Source of the DNA: an uncultured Clostridia bacterium
Lineage (GTDB): Bacteria; Bacillota; Clostridia; Christensenellales; Borkfalkiaceae
Length of the DNA: 6,783 nucleotides
Assembly: GCA_900557285.1 (NCBI GenBank)
Contig: USSJ01000068.1
Span: forward strand, 1-6,783
Reading direction: 5' to 3'
Positions 1 through 6,545 of the stretch are shown here, in pieces. The notes beneath the pieces are model-generated. The model made no database searches, was not told the DNA's origin, and worked only from the letters and a program-made list of their open reading frames with translations. The translations under genes were made by a program, and so were the position numbers. Numbering within the stretch: position 1 is the first letter of the stretch; every line of letters begins with the position of its first letter.

Positions 1-1901
1 TCATTACTTTGAAAGGCGACAAAAAGGAATACGCCGCACCGGTTTCCTGCAAGCAGATCGCACAGGATATCAGTGAAGGACTTGCCCGCGCTGCGGTAGC
101 GGCGAAGGTGGACGGAAAACTGGTAGACCTGGCGCATATCGTCGATAAGGATTGCGATGTGGAAATCATAACATTAAAGGACAGGGAAGGTTTGGACATT
201 TACCGTCATACTACGGCCCATGTGCTTGCGCAGGCGGTCAAGGCGATCTATCCGACCAGTAAACTTGCGATCGGCCCTACGATCGACAACGGGTTCTACT
301 ATGATATCGATTTCAAAACTCCCATTACGCAGGAAGACCTCGGCAAGATCGAGGCGGAAATGAAAAATATTATAAAGAGCAATCTTCCCGTGGAAAGGTT
401 CACGCTTTCGCGCGAAGACGCCATCAAACTGATGACGAAATACTCTGAAAAATACAAAGTCGAGCTGATCAAAGATCTCCCGGAAGGGGAAGAGATCTCT
501 TTCTATAAGCAAGGCGGATTCACGGATCTTTGCCGCGGGCCTCATCTGCCTTCGACGGGCAAGATCAAGGCGTTCAAGCTGACCAGCATTGCGGGGGCAT
601 ACTGGCGAGGCAATGAAAAGAACAAAATGCTGACGCGTATTTACGGCACTGCGTTTGCGAAAAAAGACGAAATGGACGCGTATTTTACGATGCTGGAAGA
701 GGCGAAGAAACGCGACCATATCAAATTAGGTAAAGAGCTCGGGTTGTTTGCTTTCCTTAACGAGGGGAAAGGTTTCCCGTTCTTTTTGCCGAAGGGCATG
801 GTCCTGAAAAATGTTCTGATCGATTATTGGCGACAGATCCATACCAGAGAAGGGTATGTGGAAGTCCAGACCCCGATCATACTCAATCGCAGCCTTTGGG
901 AAACATCCGGACACTGGGATCATTATAAAGAAAATATGTACACGACGAAGATCGACGGGGAAGATTGCGCGATCAAGCCGATGAACTGCCCGGGCGGAAT
1001 GCTGGTTTATAAATTGAATCCGCACAGTTACAAAGATCTTCCGATCCGCATGGGCGAACTTGGGATCGTCCACCGCCATGAAAAGAGCGGACAGCTCCAC
1101 GGACTGATGCGCGTCCGCTGCTTTACGCAGGATGATGCTCATATCTTTATGCTGCCCGAACAGATCACTTCGGAGATCAAAGGCGTCGTAAAGATTATCG
1201 ACGAAGTATACACCTTGTTCGGATTCAAATACCATGTCGAACTTTCGACCCGTCCCGACAACAGCATCGGCAGTGATGAGGATTGGGAGAATGCAACCAA
1301 TGCTTTGCGGCTTGCATTGGACGAGTTGAATTTGCCGTATGTGGTCAACGAAGGGGACGGAGCTTTTTACGGGCCGAAGATCGACTTCCACCTGACCGAT
1401 TCGATCGGCAGAACATGGCAGTGCGGAACGATTCAGCTTGACTTCCAGTTGCCGCAGCGTTTTGAAGCGGAATACACGGGCGAAGACGGTCAGAAGCATC
1501 GCCCGATCATGATCCACCGCGTTGTGTTCGGATCGATCGAGCGTTTTATCGGGATTCTGATCGAGCATTATGCAGGGAAATTCCCTGTTTGGCTTGCGCC
1601 CGTTCAGGTGAAAGTTCTGCCTGTTTCGGATAAATCCATGGATTATGCAAAAGAAGTGGAAAATGCATTCAAAGTAGCCGGACTTCGCGTGGAGACAGAT
1701 GCGCGGAATGAAAAGATCGGATATAAGATCCGAGAAGCGCAGCTGGAGAAAGTTCCGTATATGCTGGTCGTCGGCGATAAGGAAAAAGAAGAAAAAACGG
1801 TTGCGGTGCGTATGCGCGAAAAGGGCGATATCGGTTCTATGAAATTGGATGAGTTTATCGCAAAAGTGAAAAAAGAAAACGACGAAAAGGCAGTATTTTA
1901 A
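1..1901 (+). CDS. thrS: Threonyl-tRNA synthetase, 5' end cut by window
   Basis: Class II aminoacyl-tRNA synthetase that charges tRNA-Thr with threonine in the cytoplasm. A TTG at base 9 could be read as a start, but the same frame is open to base 3 and gives I-T-L-K-G, the typical first strand of the TGS domain, so the TTG is probably an internal Leu and the true start lies a few codons left of the window. Numbering from that Leu: TGS domain about 1-57; editing (SAD) domain with HTTAH (H67, H71) and CRGPH (C175, H179), the HxxxH/CxxxH site that removes mischarged serine; catalytic core with zinc ligands C327 (in MNCPGG), H378 (in DDAHIF) and H503 (in MIHRVVFGS); C-terminal anticodon-binding domain from about 530, including KIGYKIREAQ. 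At about 630 residues it is slightly short of full length only because of the missing start. No terminator follows it before the infC promoter, so read-through into infC is possible. Confidence 0.97.
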   Translation, partial: ITLKGDKKEYAAPVSCKQIAQDISEGLARAAVAAKVDGKLVDLAHIVDKDCDVEIITLKDREGLDIYRHTTAHVLAQAVKAIYPTSKLAIGPTIDNGFYYDIDFKTPITQEDLGKIEAEMKNIIKSNLPVERFTLSREDAIKLMTKYSEKYKVELIKDLPEGEEISFYKQGGFTDLCRGPHLPSTGKIKAFKLTSIAGAYWRGNEKNKMLTRIYGTAFAKKDEMDAYFTMLEEAKKRDHIKLGKELGLFAFLNEGKGFPFFLPKGMVLKNVLIDYWRQIHTREGYVEVQTPIILNRSLWETSGHWDHYKENMYTTKIDGEDCAIKPMNCPGGMLVYKLNPHSYKDLPIRMGELGIVHRHEKSGQLHGLMRVRCFTQDDAHIFMLPEQITSEIKGVVKIIDEVYTLFGFKYHVELSTRPDNSIGSDEDWENATNALRLALDELNLPYVVNEGDGAFYGPKIDFHLTDSIGRTWQCGTIQLDFQLPQRFEAEYTGEDGQKHRPIMIHRVVFGSIERFIGILIEHYAGKFPVWLAPVQVKVLPVSDKSMDYAKEVENAFKVAGLRVETDARNEKIGYKIREAQLEKVPYMLVVGDKEKEEKTVAVRMREKGDIGSMKLDEFIAKVKKENDEKAVF

Positions 1902-1921
1902 GAAAATCGGCGTAAAAACAG

Positions 1922-1950
1922 TTGACAAGGCGGGTAATTTCTGGTATTAT
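1922..1950 (+). promoter_or_regulatory. Strong sigma-A-type promoter of the infC operon
   Basis: A perfect -35 TTGACA at 1922-1927 is separated by 17 bases from a -10 TATTAT at 1945-1950. The bases TGG directly before the -10 make an extended -10 element. It begins 20 bases after the thrS stop codon, so transcription should start near 1957 and give infC-rpmI-rplT a supply independent of thrS. The motifs are seen directly; activity is inferred. Confidence 0.88.
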
Positions 1951-2059
1951 TATGCGGTAAAGCAGAAGTTACTTCTCGCCTTGCGGCAAGTACGTCGGCA
2001 AGAGCCTAAAAATCATAAAGGAAGAACGCAGATTTTCTGCGCTGTTTGTGATCGTTTGG

Positions 2060-2097
2060 AGCGGGTTGTAACATATGCAACCCGCTTTTGTATTTGT
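2060..2097 (+). terminator. Intrinsic terminator (attenuator) inside the infC leader
   Basis: The stem GCGGGTTG (2061-2068) pairs perfectly with CAACCCGC (2078-2085) around a 9-base loop, and A2060-T2086 extends it. The T-rich tract TTTTGTATTTGT follows at 2086-2097. It sits upstream of the infC start and downstream of the promoter, so it can only act as an attenuator. No antiterminator pairing to its 5' arm was obvious by eye. Confidence 0.85.
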
Positions 2098-2108
2098 CCC
2101 GGAAGGGA
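2097..2108 (+). promoter_or_regulatory. Hairpin covering the infC ribosome binding site
   Basis: UCCC-GGAA-GGGA forms a 4-bp stem (2097-2100 with 2105-2108) closed by a GNRA-class tetraloop. Two more A-U pairs are possible if G2096 is bulged. The only Shine-Dalgarno-like sequence for infC, GGAAGGG at 2101-2107, forms the loop and 3' arm, so folding would hide it from the ribosome. Regulation by this fold is inferred. Confidence 0.5.
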
Positions 2109-2115
2109 AATATTG

Positions 2116-2646
2116 ATTAAAGGACGGTATAAAACCATTAAAGATCAGCATCAGGTGAACGGAGAGATCCGCGATCAGGAAGTGAGAGTGATCGGCTCGG
2201 ACGGTCAGCAGTTAGGTATCATGAGCGCGAGGGAAGCGCTGAATCTTGCCGAAGAGAGTGATTTGGATTTGGTGAAGATCTCGCCGACGGCGAATCCTCC
2301 CGTATGCAAAATCATGGATTACGGCAAATTTAAGTTCGAGCAAGGGAAGAAAGAAAAAGAATCCAGAAAGAATCAGAAAGTTGTGGAAGTGAAAGAAGTA
2401 CGACTTTCCATGACGATCGATACGGGCGATATGAACGTGAAATCGCGTCAGGCGCAGAAATTTCTGGAAGCAGGAAACAAGGTAATGGTATCCATTCGTA
2501 TGCGCGGGCGTCAGAATGCGCATGCGTCGATGGGAGTTGACGTCATGAACGAGTTTTTTGACCTTTTGGGCGGAAAGGCGGTCATGGATAAGAAACCCGC
2601 AAACGAAGGCAGAAATATTACGATGCTGCTTTCGCCTGCAAAATAA
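2116..2646 (+). CDS. infC: Translation initiation factor IF-3
   Basis: IF3 binds the 30S subunit, prevents premature 50S joining and checks the initiator tRNA-start codon pairing. The N domain carries VNGEIRDQEVRVIG and DLVKISPTANPPVCK, followed by the IF3 signature IMDYGKFKFEQ and a lysine-rich linker. The C domain begins near VKEVRLSMTIDTGDMNVK and ends in MLLSPAK. The frame is open far upstream, but IF3-like sequence begins only after 2113. No ATG fits. TTG (2113) and ATT (2116) are in tandem 6 and 9 bases after GGAAGG (2101-2106). I prefer ATT because AUU is the classical infC start in E. coli and Bacillus, and ATTAAAGG with residues MKG matches the start of E. coli IF3 as I recall it. 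This gives 176 residues, normal for the family. ATT 2137 and GTG 2155 are less likely alternatives. It is the first gene of the infC-rpmI-rplT operon. Confidence 0.95.
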   Translation: MKGRYKTIKDQHQVNGEIRDQEVRVIGSDGQQLGIMSAREALNLAEESDLDLVKISPTANPPVCKIMDYGKFKFEQGKKEKESRKNQKVVEVKEVRLSMTIDTGDMNVKSRQAQKFLEAGNKVMVSIRMRGRQNAHASMGVDVMNEFFDLLGGKAVMDKKPANEGRNITMLLSPAK

Positions 2647-2658
2647 CAAGATCAATTC

Positions 2659-2690
2659 TGCAAGGCGTGTTTTGAAGGACAAGCCCTGCA
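2659..2690 (+). promoter_or_regulatory. Irregular hairpin between infC and rpmI, possible L20 operator
   Basis: UGCA-a-GGC-g-UGU (2659-2670) pairs with ACA-a-GCC-c-UGCA (2679-2690): three helical blocks of 4, 3 and 3 bp broken by A·C and G·A mismatches, with an 8-base loop. It occupies most of the 76-base gap and ends 20 bases before the rpmI Shine-Dalgarno. In E. coli L20 represses rpmI-rplT by binding irregular RNA structures just upstream of rpmI. Assigning that role here is an inference from position and shape; the hairpin could also be an mRNA processing site. Confidence 0.4.
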
Positions 2691-2722
2691 TTTGAATGAA
2701 AATAATTTCGGAGGACAGAAGT

Positions 2723-2926
2723 ATGCCTAAACAGAAATCGCATAGCGGCTCGAAAAAACGTTTCGACATTACGGGAAGCGGCAGAGTAAAAAGAGCGCAA
2801 TCCGGTAAAAACCACAAGACGGGAGATAAACCCAGAAAGAGAAAGAGAAATCTTCGTCAGACGGCTTTCGTGAATGAAACGCAGGAGTTGACGGTAAAGA
2901 ATCAGCTCATCCCGTACAAGAAATAA
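2723..2926 (+). CDS. rpmI: 50S ribosomal protein L35
   Basis: Small basic protein of the large ribosomal subunit. The start at 2723 is chosen over an in-frame ATG 27 bases upstream because GGAGG (2710-2714) lies 8 bases before it and because the protein then begins MPKQKSHSGSKKRF, the usual L35 start (MPK.K.H.G..KRF). It is 67 residues, close to the usual 64-66. Conserved blocks are the N-terminal KSHSGSKKRF, the central GSGRVKRAQSGKNH and the C-terminal RKRKRNLRQ. It lies between infC and rplT in the standard order, 19 bases upstream of rplT, and should be co-transcribed with both and share L20 autoregulation. Confidence 0.97.
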   Translation: MPKQKSHSGSKKRFDITGSGRVKRAQSGKNHKTGDKPRKRKRNLRQTAFVNETQELTVKNQLIPYKK

Positions 2927-2945
2927 GGTATAAGGAGAAAGAGTC

Positions 2946-3299
2946 ATGCGTATTAAAAGAGGAGTTAACGCGGTAAAGAAACGCAGAAAGATATTTAAAC
3001 TGTCGAAAGGTTATTTCGGTTCCAAGAGCAGGTCTTACAGGATCGCCCGCGAAGCCGTTATGAAATCGCTGATGTACGCTTACGTCGGCAGAAAGAACAG
3101 GAAAAGAGATTTCCGTCAGCTGTGGATCGCCAGGATCAATGCGGCGGCAAGAATCAACGGACTTTCTTACAGCAAATTTATGCACGGTCTGAAGGTTGCT
3201 GGCATCAATCTGAACAGGAAAGCACTTGCTGACATCGCGGTCAATGATGCGGCGGCATTTGCGGCGCTTGCTGAGAAAGCAAAAGCAGCAATCGCTTAA
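2946..3299 (+). CDS. rplT: 50S ribosomal protein L20
   Basis: L20 is an early-binding 23S rRNA protein needed for assembly of the large subunit, and in several bacteria it also represses its own operon. The 117-residue product has the family's length and order: a basic extended N-terminal tail ([18 protein letters not shown], then [14 protein letters not shown]) followed by a globular domain with [20 protein letters not shown] and [12 protein letters not shown]. The start has AAGGAG (2932-2937) 8 bases upstream. It is the last gene of the operon, with a strong terminator 10 bases after its stop. As the likely regulator, it would act on the leader at 1957-2112 and possibly on the hairpin before rpmI. 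Confidence 0.98.
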   Translation: MRIKRGVNAVKKRRKIFKLSKGYFGSKSRSYRIAREAVMKSLMYAYVGRKNRKRDFRQLWIARINAAARINGLSYSKFMHGLKVAGINLNRKALADIAVNDAAAFAALAEKAKAAIA

Positions 3300-3309
3300 A
3301 GTAAATGTT

Positions 3310-3340
3310 AAAAAACCTTCTTTTTTCAAGAAGGTTTTTT
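3310..3340 (+). terminator. Intrinsic terminator after rplT
   Basis: A perfect 13-bp stem: AAAAAACCTTCTT (3310-3322) pairs with AAGAAGGTTTTTT (3328-3340) around a 5-base loop. The T run supplies the U tract, and the matching A run could let it act on the opposite strand too, though no minus-strand gene needs it. It ends only 13 bases before the next gene. Confidence 0.9.
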
Positions 3341-3353
3341 ATGTTTTATTGTT

Positions 3354-4100
3354 ATGGTGATCACCTCAAGAAATAATCCGTTCATCAAGCGGATTTTATC
3401 GTTGCGTGAGAAGAAATACCGCCGCGAATACGGCGAATACATTATTGAAGGCGTCAAACAGATACGAGAGGCGGTGAACGGCGGCTGCGAGTTTGTCAGT
3501 ATCCTGTGTTCGGAAAATTATAAAGGCGAGCATTTTCTTTTGGAAAAAGAGCAGCTCGTTTCGGAAAGTGTATTCGAAAAACTTTCCGAGGAATCATCTC
3601 CGCAAGGGATTTTGGCTGTATTGAAGATGCCGGATTGTTCGGTTAAAGCTCCAAGCGGCAATGCGCTTTTATTGGATACTTTATCGGATCCAGGGAATCT
3701 CGGGACGATCATCCGGACAGCGAATGCGGCAGGTTATACGGATATTTATTTGCGAAATTGTACAGATCCGTTTTCGTCAAAGAGCGTGCGCGCATCGATG
3801 AGCGGTATATTTTTTGTGCGTTTGCATAGCGGATCATTGGATGAGATATCCGAAGTTCTCGGCGATATTCCCAAAATCTGTGCGGACATGAACGGAGAAA
3901 ATGTTTTTCGGTTTGAGGTTCCGCAACGGTTCTGCCTGGTGGTCGGAAATGAGGCAAACGGTGTCAGTGAGGAAGTGCGGTCCCTTTGCAGATATACTGT
4001 CAGAATCCCCATGCGCGAAAGCTGTGAGAGTCTGAATGCCGGTATTTCGGCGGCCGTACTCATGTATCAGTTGGGTGCTGAAAAATTCAGAAAATTATAG
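3354..4100 (+). CDS. SpoU/TrmH-family RNA 2'-O-methyltransferase
   Basis: Predicted SAM-dependent enzyme that methylates a ribose 2'-hydroxyl in rRNA or tRNA; the target cannot be told from sequence. It has 248 residues. The N-terminal substrate-binding domain (about 1-95) includes TSRNNPFIKRILSL and YIIEGVKQI. The SPOUT (knotted) domain carries three motifs: DPGNLGTIIRTAN (N115, R121), LVVGNEANGV (N199, E200) and RIPM...ESLNAGISAAVLMY (S226, L227, N228). All expected catalytic and SAM-binding positions are present. It resembles the rRNA methylase group often found near rplT and pheS in Firmicutes. The start is ATG 3354 (GTG 3357 is also possible). No Shine-Dalgarno lies at normal distance: the nearest, AAGAAGG, is about 19 bases upstream inside the preceding terminator. 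It may depend on read-through of that terminator or on a weak, unseen promoter. It is followed 28 bases later by yebC. Confidence 0.93.
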   Translation: MVITSRNNPFIKRILSLREKKYRREYGEYIIEGVKQIREAVNGGCEFVSILCSENYKGEHFLLEKEQLVSESVFEKLSEESSPQGILAVLKMPDCSVKAPSGNALLLDTLSDPGNLGTIIRTANAAGYTDIYLRNCTDPFSSKSVRASMSGIFFVRLHSGSLDEISEVLGDIPKICADMNGENVFRFEVPQRFCLVVGNEANGVSEEVRSLCRYTVRIPMRESCESLNAGISAAVLMYQLGAEKFRKL

Positions 4101-4128
4101 ATATTCAATCATATAGAGGAGAGTTTGT

Positions 4129-4869
4129 ATGTCAGGACATAGCAAATGGCATAATATTCAGGCGAAAAAGGGCAAGGCGGATGCGGCGCGCGGCCGTATT
4201 TTTACAAAACTCGGAAGAGAAATCGCCGTAGCGGCAAAAGGCAATCCGAACCCGGATACAAACAGCAAACTTGCCGATGTAATTGCAAAAGCAAAGGCAA
4301 ACAATATGCCGAACGATAACATTCAGCGTTGTATCAAGAAAGCGGCGGGAGAACTCGGTAACGCCAATTTCGAAACGCTGATTTACGAAGGATATGGCGT
4401 AGGCGGCAGCGCGCTGATCATCAATACGTTGACGGACAATAAAAACCGTACGGCGGGCGATGTGCGCAGCACTCTTTCGAAATGCGGCGGCGAGCTTGGC
4501 AATACCGGCTGCGTGTCGTATATGTTCAGCAACAAAGGTCTGTTGGTCGTGGAGCGTACGCTGGATCTGGACGAGGACACGATAACCGAGTATGCTATCG
4601 ATGCAGGGGCGGATGATGTCGTTGTATTGGATGACGCATATGAAATTTATACGGATCCGGCCGCATTTTCGCAGGTGCGCAAGTATCTTGAAGAGAAGGG
4701 CGTTTCATTCCTGGAAGCGGATGTTCGTATGATCCCTCAGAACAAGATCACGTTGAGCCCCGAACACACCGAAACATTCCGCAAATTGCTGGATAAACTG
4801 GAAGAATTGGATGACGTTCAGGACGTTTATCACAACGTCGATTTGCCGGATGATGAGGAAGAAGAGTAA
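4129..4869 (+). CDS. yebC: YebC/PmpR/TACO1-family protein
   Basis: The 246-residue length and the opening MSGHSKWHNIQAKKGKADAA are characteristic of the YebC family. The following GRIFTKLGREI, KANNMPNDNIQRCIKKA and YEGYGVGGSALIINTLTDN blocks are also family-typical, as is the acidic C-terminal tail (LPDDEEEE). The family has been annotated as DNA-binding regulators (PmpR) and, through mitochondrial TACO1 and recent bacterial work, as translation factors that help ribosomes pass proline-rich stretches. Its place among translation genes here suits the second role, but that is inference. The start at 4129 is supported by GAGGAG (4116-4121) 7 bases upstream. It probably forms a transcript with the methyltransferase before it and proA after it, as no terminator is visible in either gap (28 and 58 bases). 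Confidence 0.96.
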   Translation: MSGHSKWHNIQAKKGKADAARGRIFTKLGREIAVAAKGNPNPDTNSKLADVIAKAKANNMPNDNIQRCIKKAAGELGNANFETLIYEGYGVGGSALIINTLTDNKNRTAGDVRSTLSKCGGELGNTGCVSYMFSNKGLLVVERTLDLDEDTITEYAIDAGADDVVVLDDAYEIYTDPAAFSQVRKYLEEKGVSFLEADVRMIPQNKITLSPEHTETFRKLLDKLEELDDVQDVYHNVDLPDDEEEE

Positions 4870-4927
4870 AATTTATTGGTTTGCGAAGTACTCTGTCTGA
4901 CATAATTAAATAAAAGGAGTTCCTGAA

Positions 4928-6163
4928 ATGACGACGCGTGAGACTTGTTTAAAAGCGAAAGAAAATCTTTCGGCGATCTCGCTGGCAAGCGAACAGGATA
5001 TGAATAAAATGCTTTCCGCGTCTGCGAATGCATTGCGAGCACAGGCTCAGTATATTATCGCGGAAAATAAAAAAGATATCGCAAATTGTACGCGCGGCGA
5101 ACAGTTTGTGGACCGGCTCATGCTGAACGAAAAGCGAATCGACGGAATAGCTGTCGGACTGGAAAAGTTGATAGAACTCAAATGTCCGGTCGGGGAAGTT
5201 TTGGAAGAGCGTACACTCTATAACGGCCTGCTTTTAAGGCGTGTGCGCGTGCCCCTCGGAGTACTTGGTATTATCTATGAAGCGCGTCCCAATGTAACGG
5301 CGGATGCGATCGGGCTTGCTGTTAAAAGCGGAAACGCTGTCGTGCTCCGCGGGAGCAAAGATGCGATTTGTTCCAACAAAGCGATCACTTCCGTCATTAA
5401 AGAAGCGATCCGAAAGGCGGGATACAATCCGGAATTTATTCAATTGATCGAAGACACGACCCATGAAGGCGCAACCGAATTTATGAGAATGAACGGCGTA
5501 GTGGATGTTCTGATTCCTCGCGGCGGAGCCGGGCTTATACGGAATGCGGTCGAAAATGCAACGGTACCGGTCATTGAGACGGGGACAGGAAACTGCCATG
5601 TGTATTTTGAAAAATCAGCCGATCTTTCAAAAGCAATCCCGATTCTGATCAATGCCAAGACGCAGCGTACTTCTGTTTGCAACGCTTGTGAAAGTTTGCT
5701 GATCGATGCTTCTTTGGCGGAAAAATCTTTAAAACGTATTGCAGAAGCTCTGCGTGAAAAGAATGTAGAAATTGTTGCCTGTGAAAAGTGCAGGGCAATT
5801 CTTCCGGAGTTGGAAGCGGCAACGGAGGAAGATTTTTACACGGAATTCCTTGCCTTAAAAATTTCCGTTAAAATTGCAGACGGAGTTGAAGAAGCGATCA
5901 GGCACATCAATAAATACGGAACGCATCACAGCGACAGTATTATTACGGAAGATGCGGCGGCAGCCGAAAAATTTTTGAATGAAGTGGACAGCGCGGCGGT
6001 GTATGTCAATGCCAGTACCCGTTTTACGGACGGCTTCGAATTCGGGCTGGGTGCGGAAATGGGCATTTCAACGCAAAAACTTCATGCGCGCGGACCGATG
6101 GGGCTGCGGGAACTGACTTCTTACAAATATCAGATCCGAGGTAACGGTCAGATCCGCGGCTGA
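4928..6163 (+). CDS. proA: Gamma-glutamyl phosphate reductase (proline biosynthesis)
   Basis: Cytoplasmic NADPH-dependent enzyme that reduces L-glutamyl 5-phosphate to glutamate 5-semialdehyde, the second step of proline synthesis from glutamate. At 411 residues it has the family length. The aldehyde dehydrogenase-like fold shows YEARPNVTADAIGLAVKSGN (from Y117), VVLRGSKDA, the block VIETGTGNCHVYF, and the catalytic cysteine C251 in NAKTQRTSVCNACES. The C-terminal block FGLGAEMGISTQKLHARGPM is also typical. The catalytic loop reads QRTSVCNACES where QRPSVCNALET is common, a mild variation that leaves the cysteine intact. AAGGAG (4914-4919) lies 8 bases before the ATG. The usual partner proB (glutamate 5-kinase) is not next to it and would have to be elsewhere. 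A possible extended -10 (TGACATAAT, 4898-4906) precedes it without a good -35, so co-transcription with yebC is more likely. Confidence 0.97.
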   Translation: MTTRETCLKAKENLSAISLASEQDMNKMLSASANALRAQAQYIIAENKKDIANCTRGEQFVDRLMLNEKRIDGIAVGLEKLIELKCPVGEVLEERTLYNGLLLRRVRVPLGVLGIIYEARPNVTADAIGLAVKSGNAVVLRGSKDAICSNKAITSVIKEAIRKAGYNPEFIQLIEDTTHEGATEFMRMNGVVDVLIPRGGAGLIRNAVENATVPVIETGTGNCHVYFEKSADLSKAIPILINAKTQRTSVCNACESLLIDASLAEKSLKRIAEALREKNVEIVACEKCRAILPELEAATEEDFYTEFLALKISVKIADGVEEAIRHINKYGTHHSDSIITEDAAAAEKFLNEVDSAAVYVNASTRFTDGFEFGLGAEMGISTQKLHARGPMGLRELTSYKYQIRGNGQIRG

Positions 6164-6241
6164 ACGGAAGTAAGCAGGATGATCTGTCCTCCGGGATTTT
6201 TTGCCTGGTTCTTTGTGTTCTATATTGTAAAAATTACCATC

Positions 6242-6278
6242 AAAAAGGCAGGGATTATTCCTGCTTTTTTTATTTTTT
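6242..6278 (+). terminator. Intrinsic terminator after proA
   Basis: GCAGGGA (6248-6254) pairs with UUCCUGC (6258-6264) around a 3-base loop, with one G-U pair. Two T runs follow, 6265-6271 and 6273-6278. An A run at 6242-6246 precedes the stem. It lies about 80 bases after the proA stop and closes the methyltransferase-yebC-proA group. Confidence 0.85.
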
Positions 6279-6377
6279 CGCTGAATAAATCGTAGAATTG
6301 CGCAGATAATAAGAATGTCAGCAATGGTTGAGCAAACGCAGATAGACTAAAAGAAGTTTCTAATAATGGAAGCAGAA

Positions 6378-6442
6378 AAGAATGTTTGCCGAAAAACTGT
6401 TGCTTTCATATAAATCTCGCTTTGAATGCGGCAAAAATTCTT
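6378..6442. repeat. Imperfect 14-bp inverted repeat in the intergenic region
   Basis: AAGAATGTTTGCCG (6378-6391) is the reverse complement of CGGCAAAAATTCTT (6429-6442) except at one G·A position (6384/6436), giving 6 bp plus 7 bp of helix around a 37-base loop. An arm this long is unlikely by chance in a 500-base spacer. It could be the stem of a structured RNA or the ends of a small mobile-element remnant; no target-site duplication is evident. Confidence 0.6.
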
Positions 6443-6497
6443 ATGATGTAAACATCACCGAGCAGATGCAGTCTGTGAAGACGTGAATTTCGATCAT

Positions 6498-6527
6498 AAA
6501 AAATGCACCCGCATGAGAAAGCGGGGC
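6498..6527 (-). terminator. Possible minus-strand terminator
   Basis: On the minus strand GCCCCGC (6527-6521) pairs with GCGGG and GC (6512-6505, one bulged base) around an 8-base loop. After one A, six T follow (6503-6498). The structure is good, but no minus-strand gene is seen to its right that would need it, so it may instead be a plain hairpin in a plus-strand RNA. Confidence 0.4.
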
Positions 6528-6545
6528 GAAAACGGAGAGTTTGCG

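Larger units (their letters stand above)
1957..2112 (+). promoter_or_regulatory. infC operon leader, probable L20-type attenuator
   Basis: About 155 nt separate the predicted transcription start from infC. Visible hairpins are AGAAG-UUA-CUUCU (1964-1976), CUUG-CGG-CAAG (1980-1990), CGCAGA-UUU-UCUGCG (2027-2041), the terminator at 2061-2097 and a hairpin on the infC ribosome binding site (2097-2108). The heptamer CGGCAAG occurs twice (1984-1990 and 1996-2002), so the single CUUG at 1980-1983 can pair with either copy. In Bacillus the infC-rpmI-rplT operon is controlled by L20 through premature termination in its leader, and the same gene order and layout here suggest the same mechanism. I could not match the Rfam L20 leader consensus by eye, so the family assignment is an inference. 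The infC frame stays open across this leader, but the residues encoded do not resemble IF3. Confidence 0.62.

Noticed and set aside
9..11. TTG as the thrS start codon
   Set aside because: The preceding codons in frame read Ile-Thr, making the conserved ITLK strand of the TGS domain, so the frame continues leftwards beyond the window.
726..1928. 400-codon open frame on the minus strand
   Set aside because: It lies wholly antisense to thrS, which has all its expected motifs. Its translation is rich in F, H and R with no recognisable domain, as expected for a codon-bias shadow.
2009..2030. Leader segment AUCAUAAAGGAAGAACGC resembling part of the L11-binding region of 23S rRNA
   Set aside because: The similarity is short and recalled from memory, and L11 is not encoded in this operon; treated as chance.
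1981..2112. N-terminal extension of infC from the TTG at 1981
   Set aside because: The added 44 or so residues do not resemble IF3, they cover the leader hairpins and terminator, and no Shine-Dalgarno precedes the TTG.
4876..4909. Promoter for proA in the yebC-proA gap
   Set aside because: An extended -10 (TGACATAAT) exists, but no -35 of adequate match at 16-18 bases, and the start would fall on the proA Shine-Dalgarno.
6201..6228. Promoter TTGCCT with TATTGT after proA
   Set aside because: Weak match at 16-base spacing, and transcription would meet the terminator at 6248 almost at once.
6382..6486. 34-codon plus-strand frame starting ATG 6382, and a frame overlapping its stop (6483-6560)
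   Set aside because: No good Shine-Dalgarno at proper spacing, no family resemblance, and the first frame is built on the inverted repeat; an RNA or non-coding origin explains it better.
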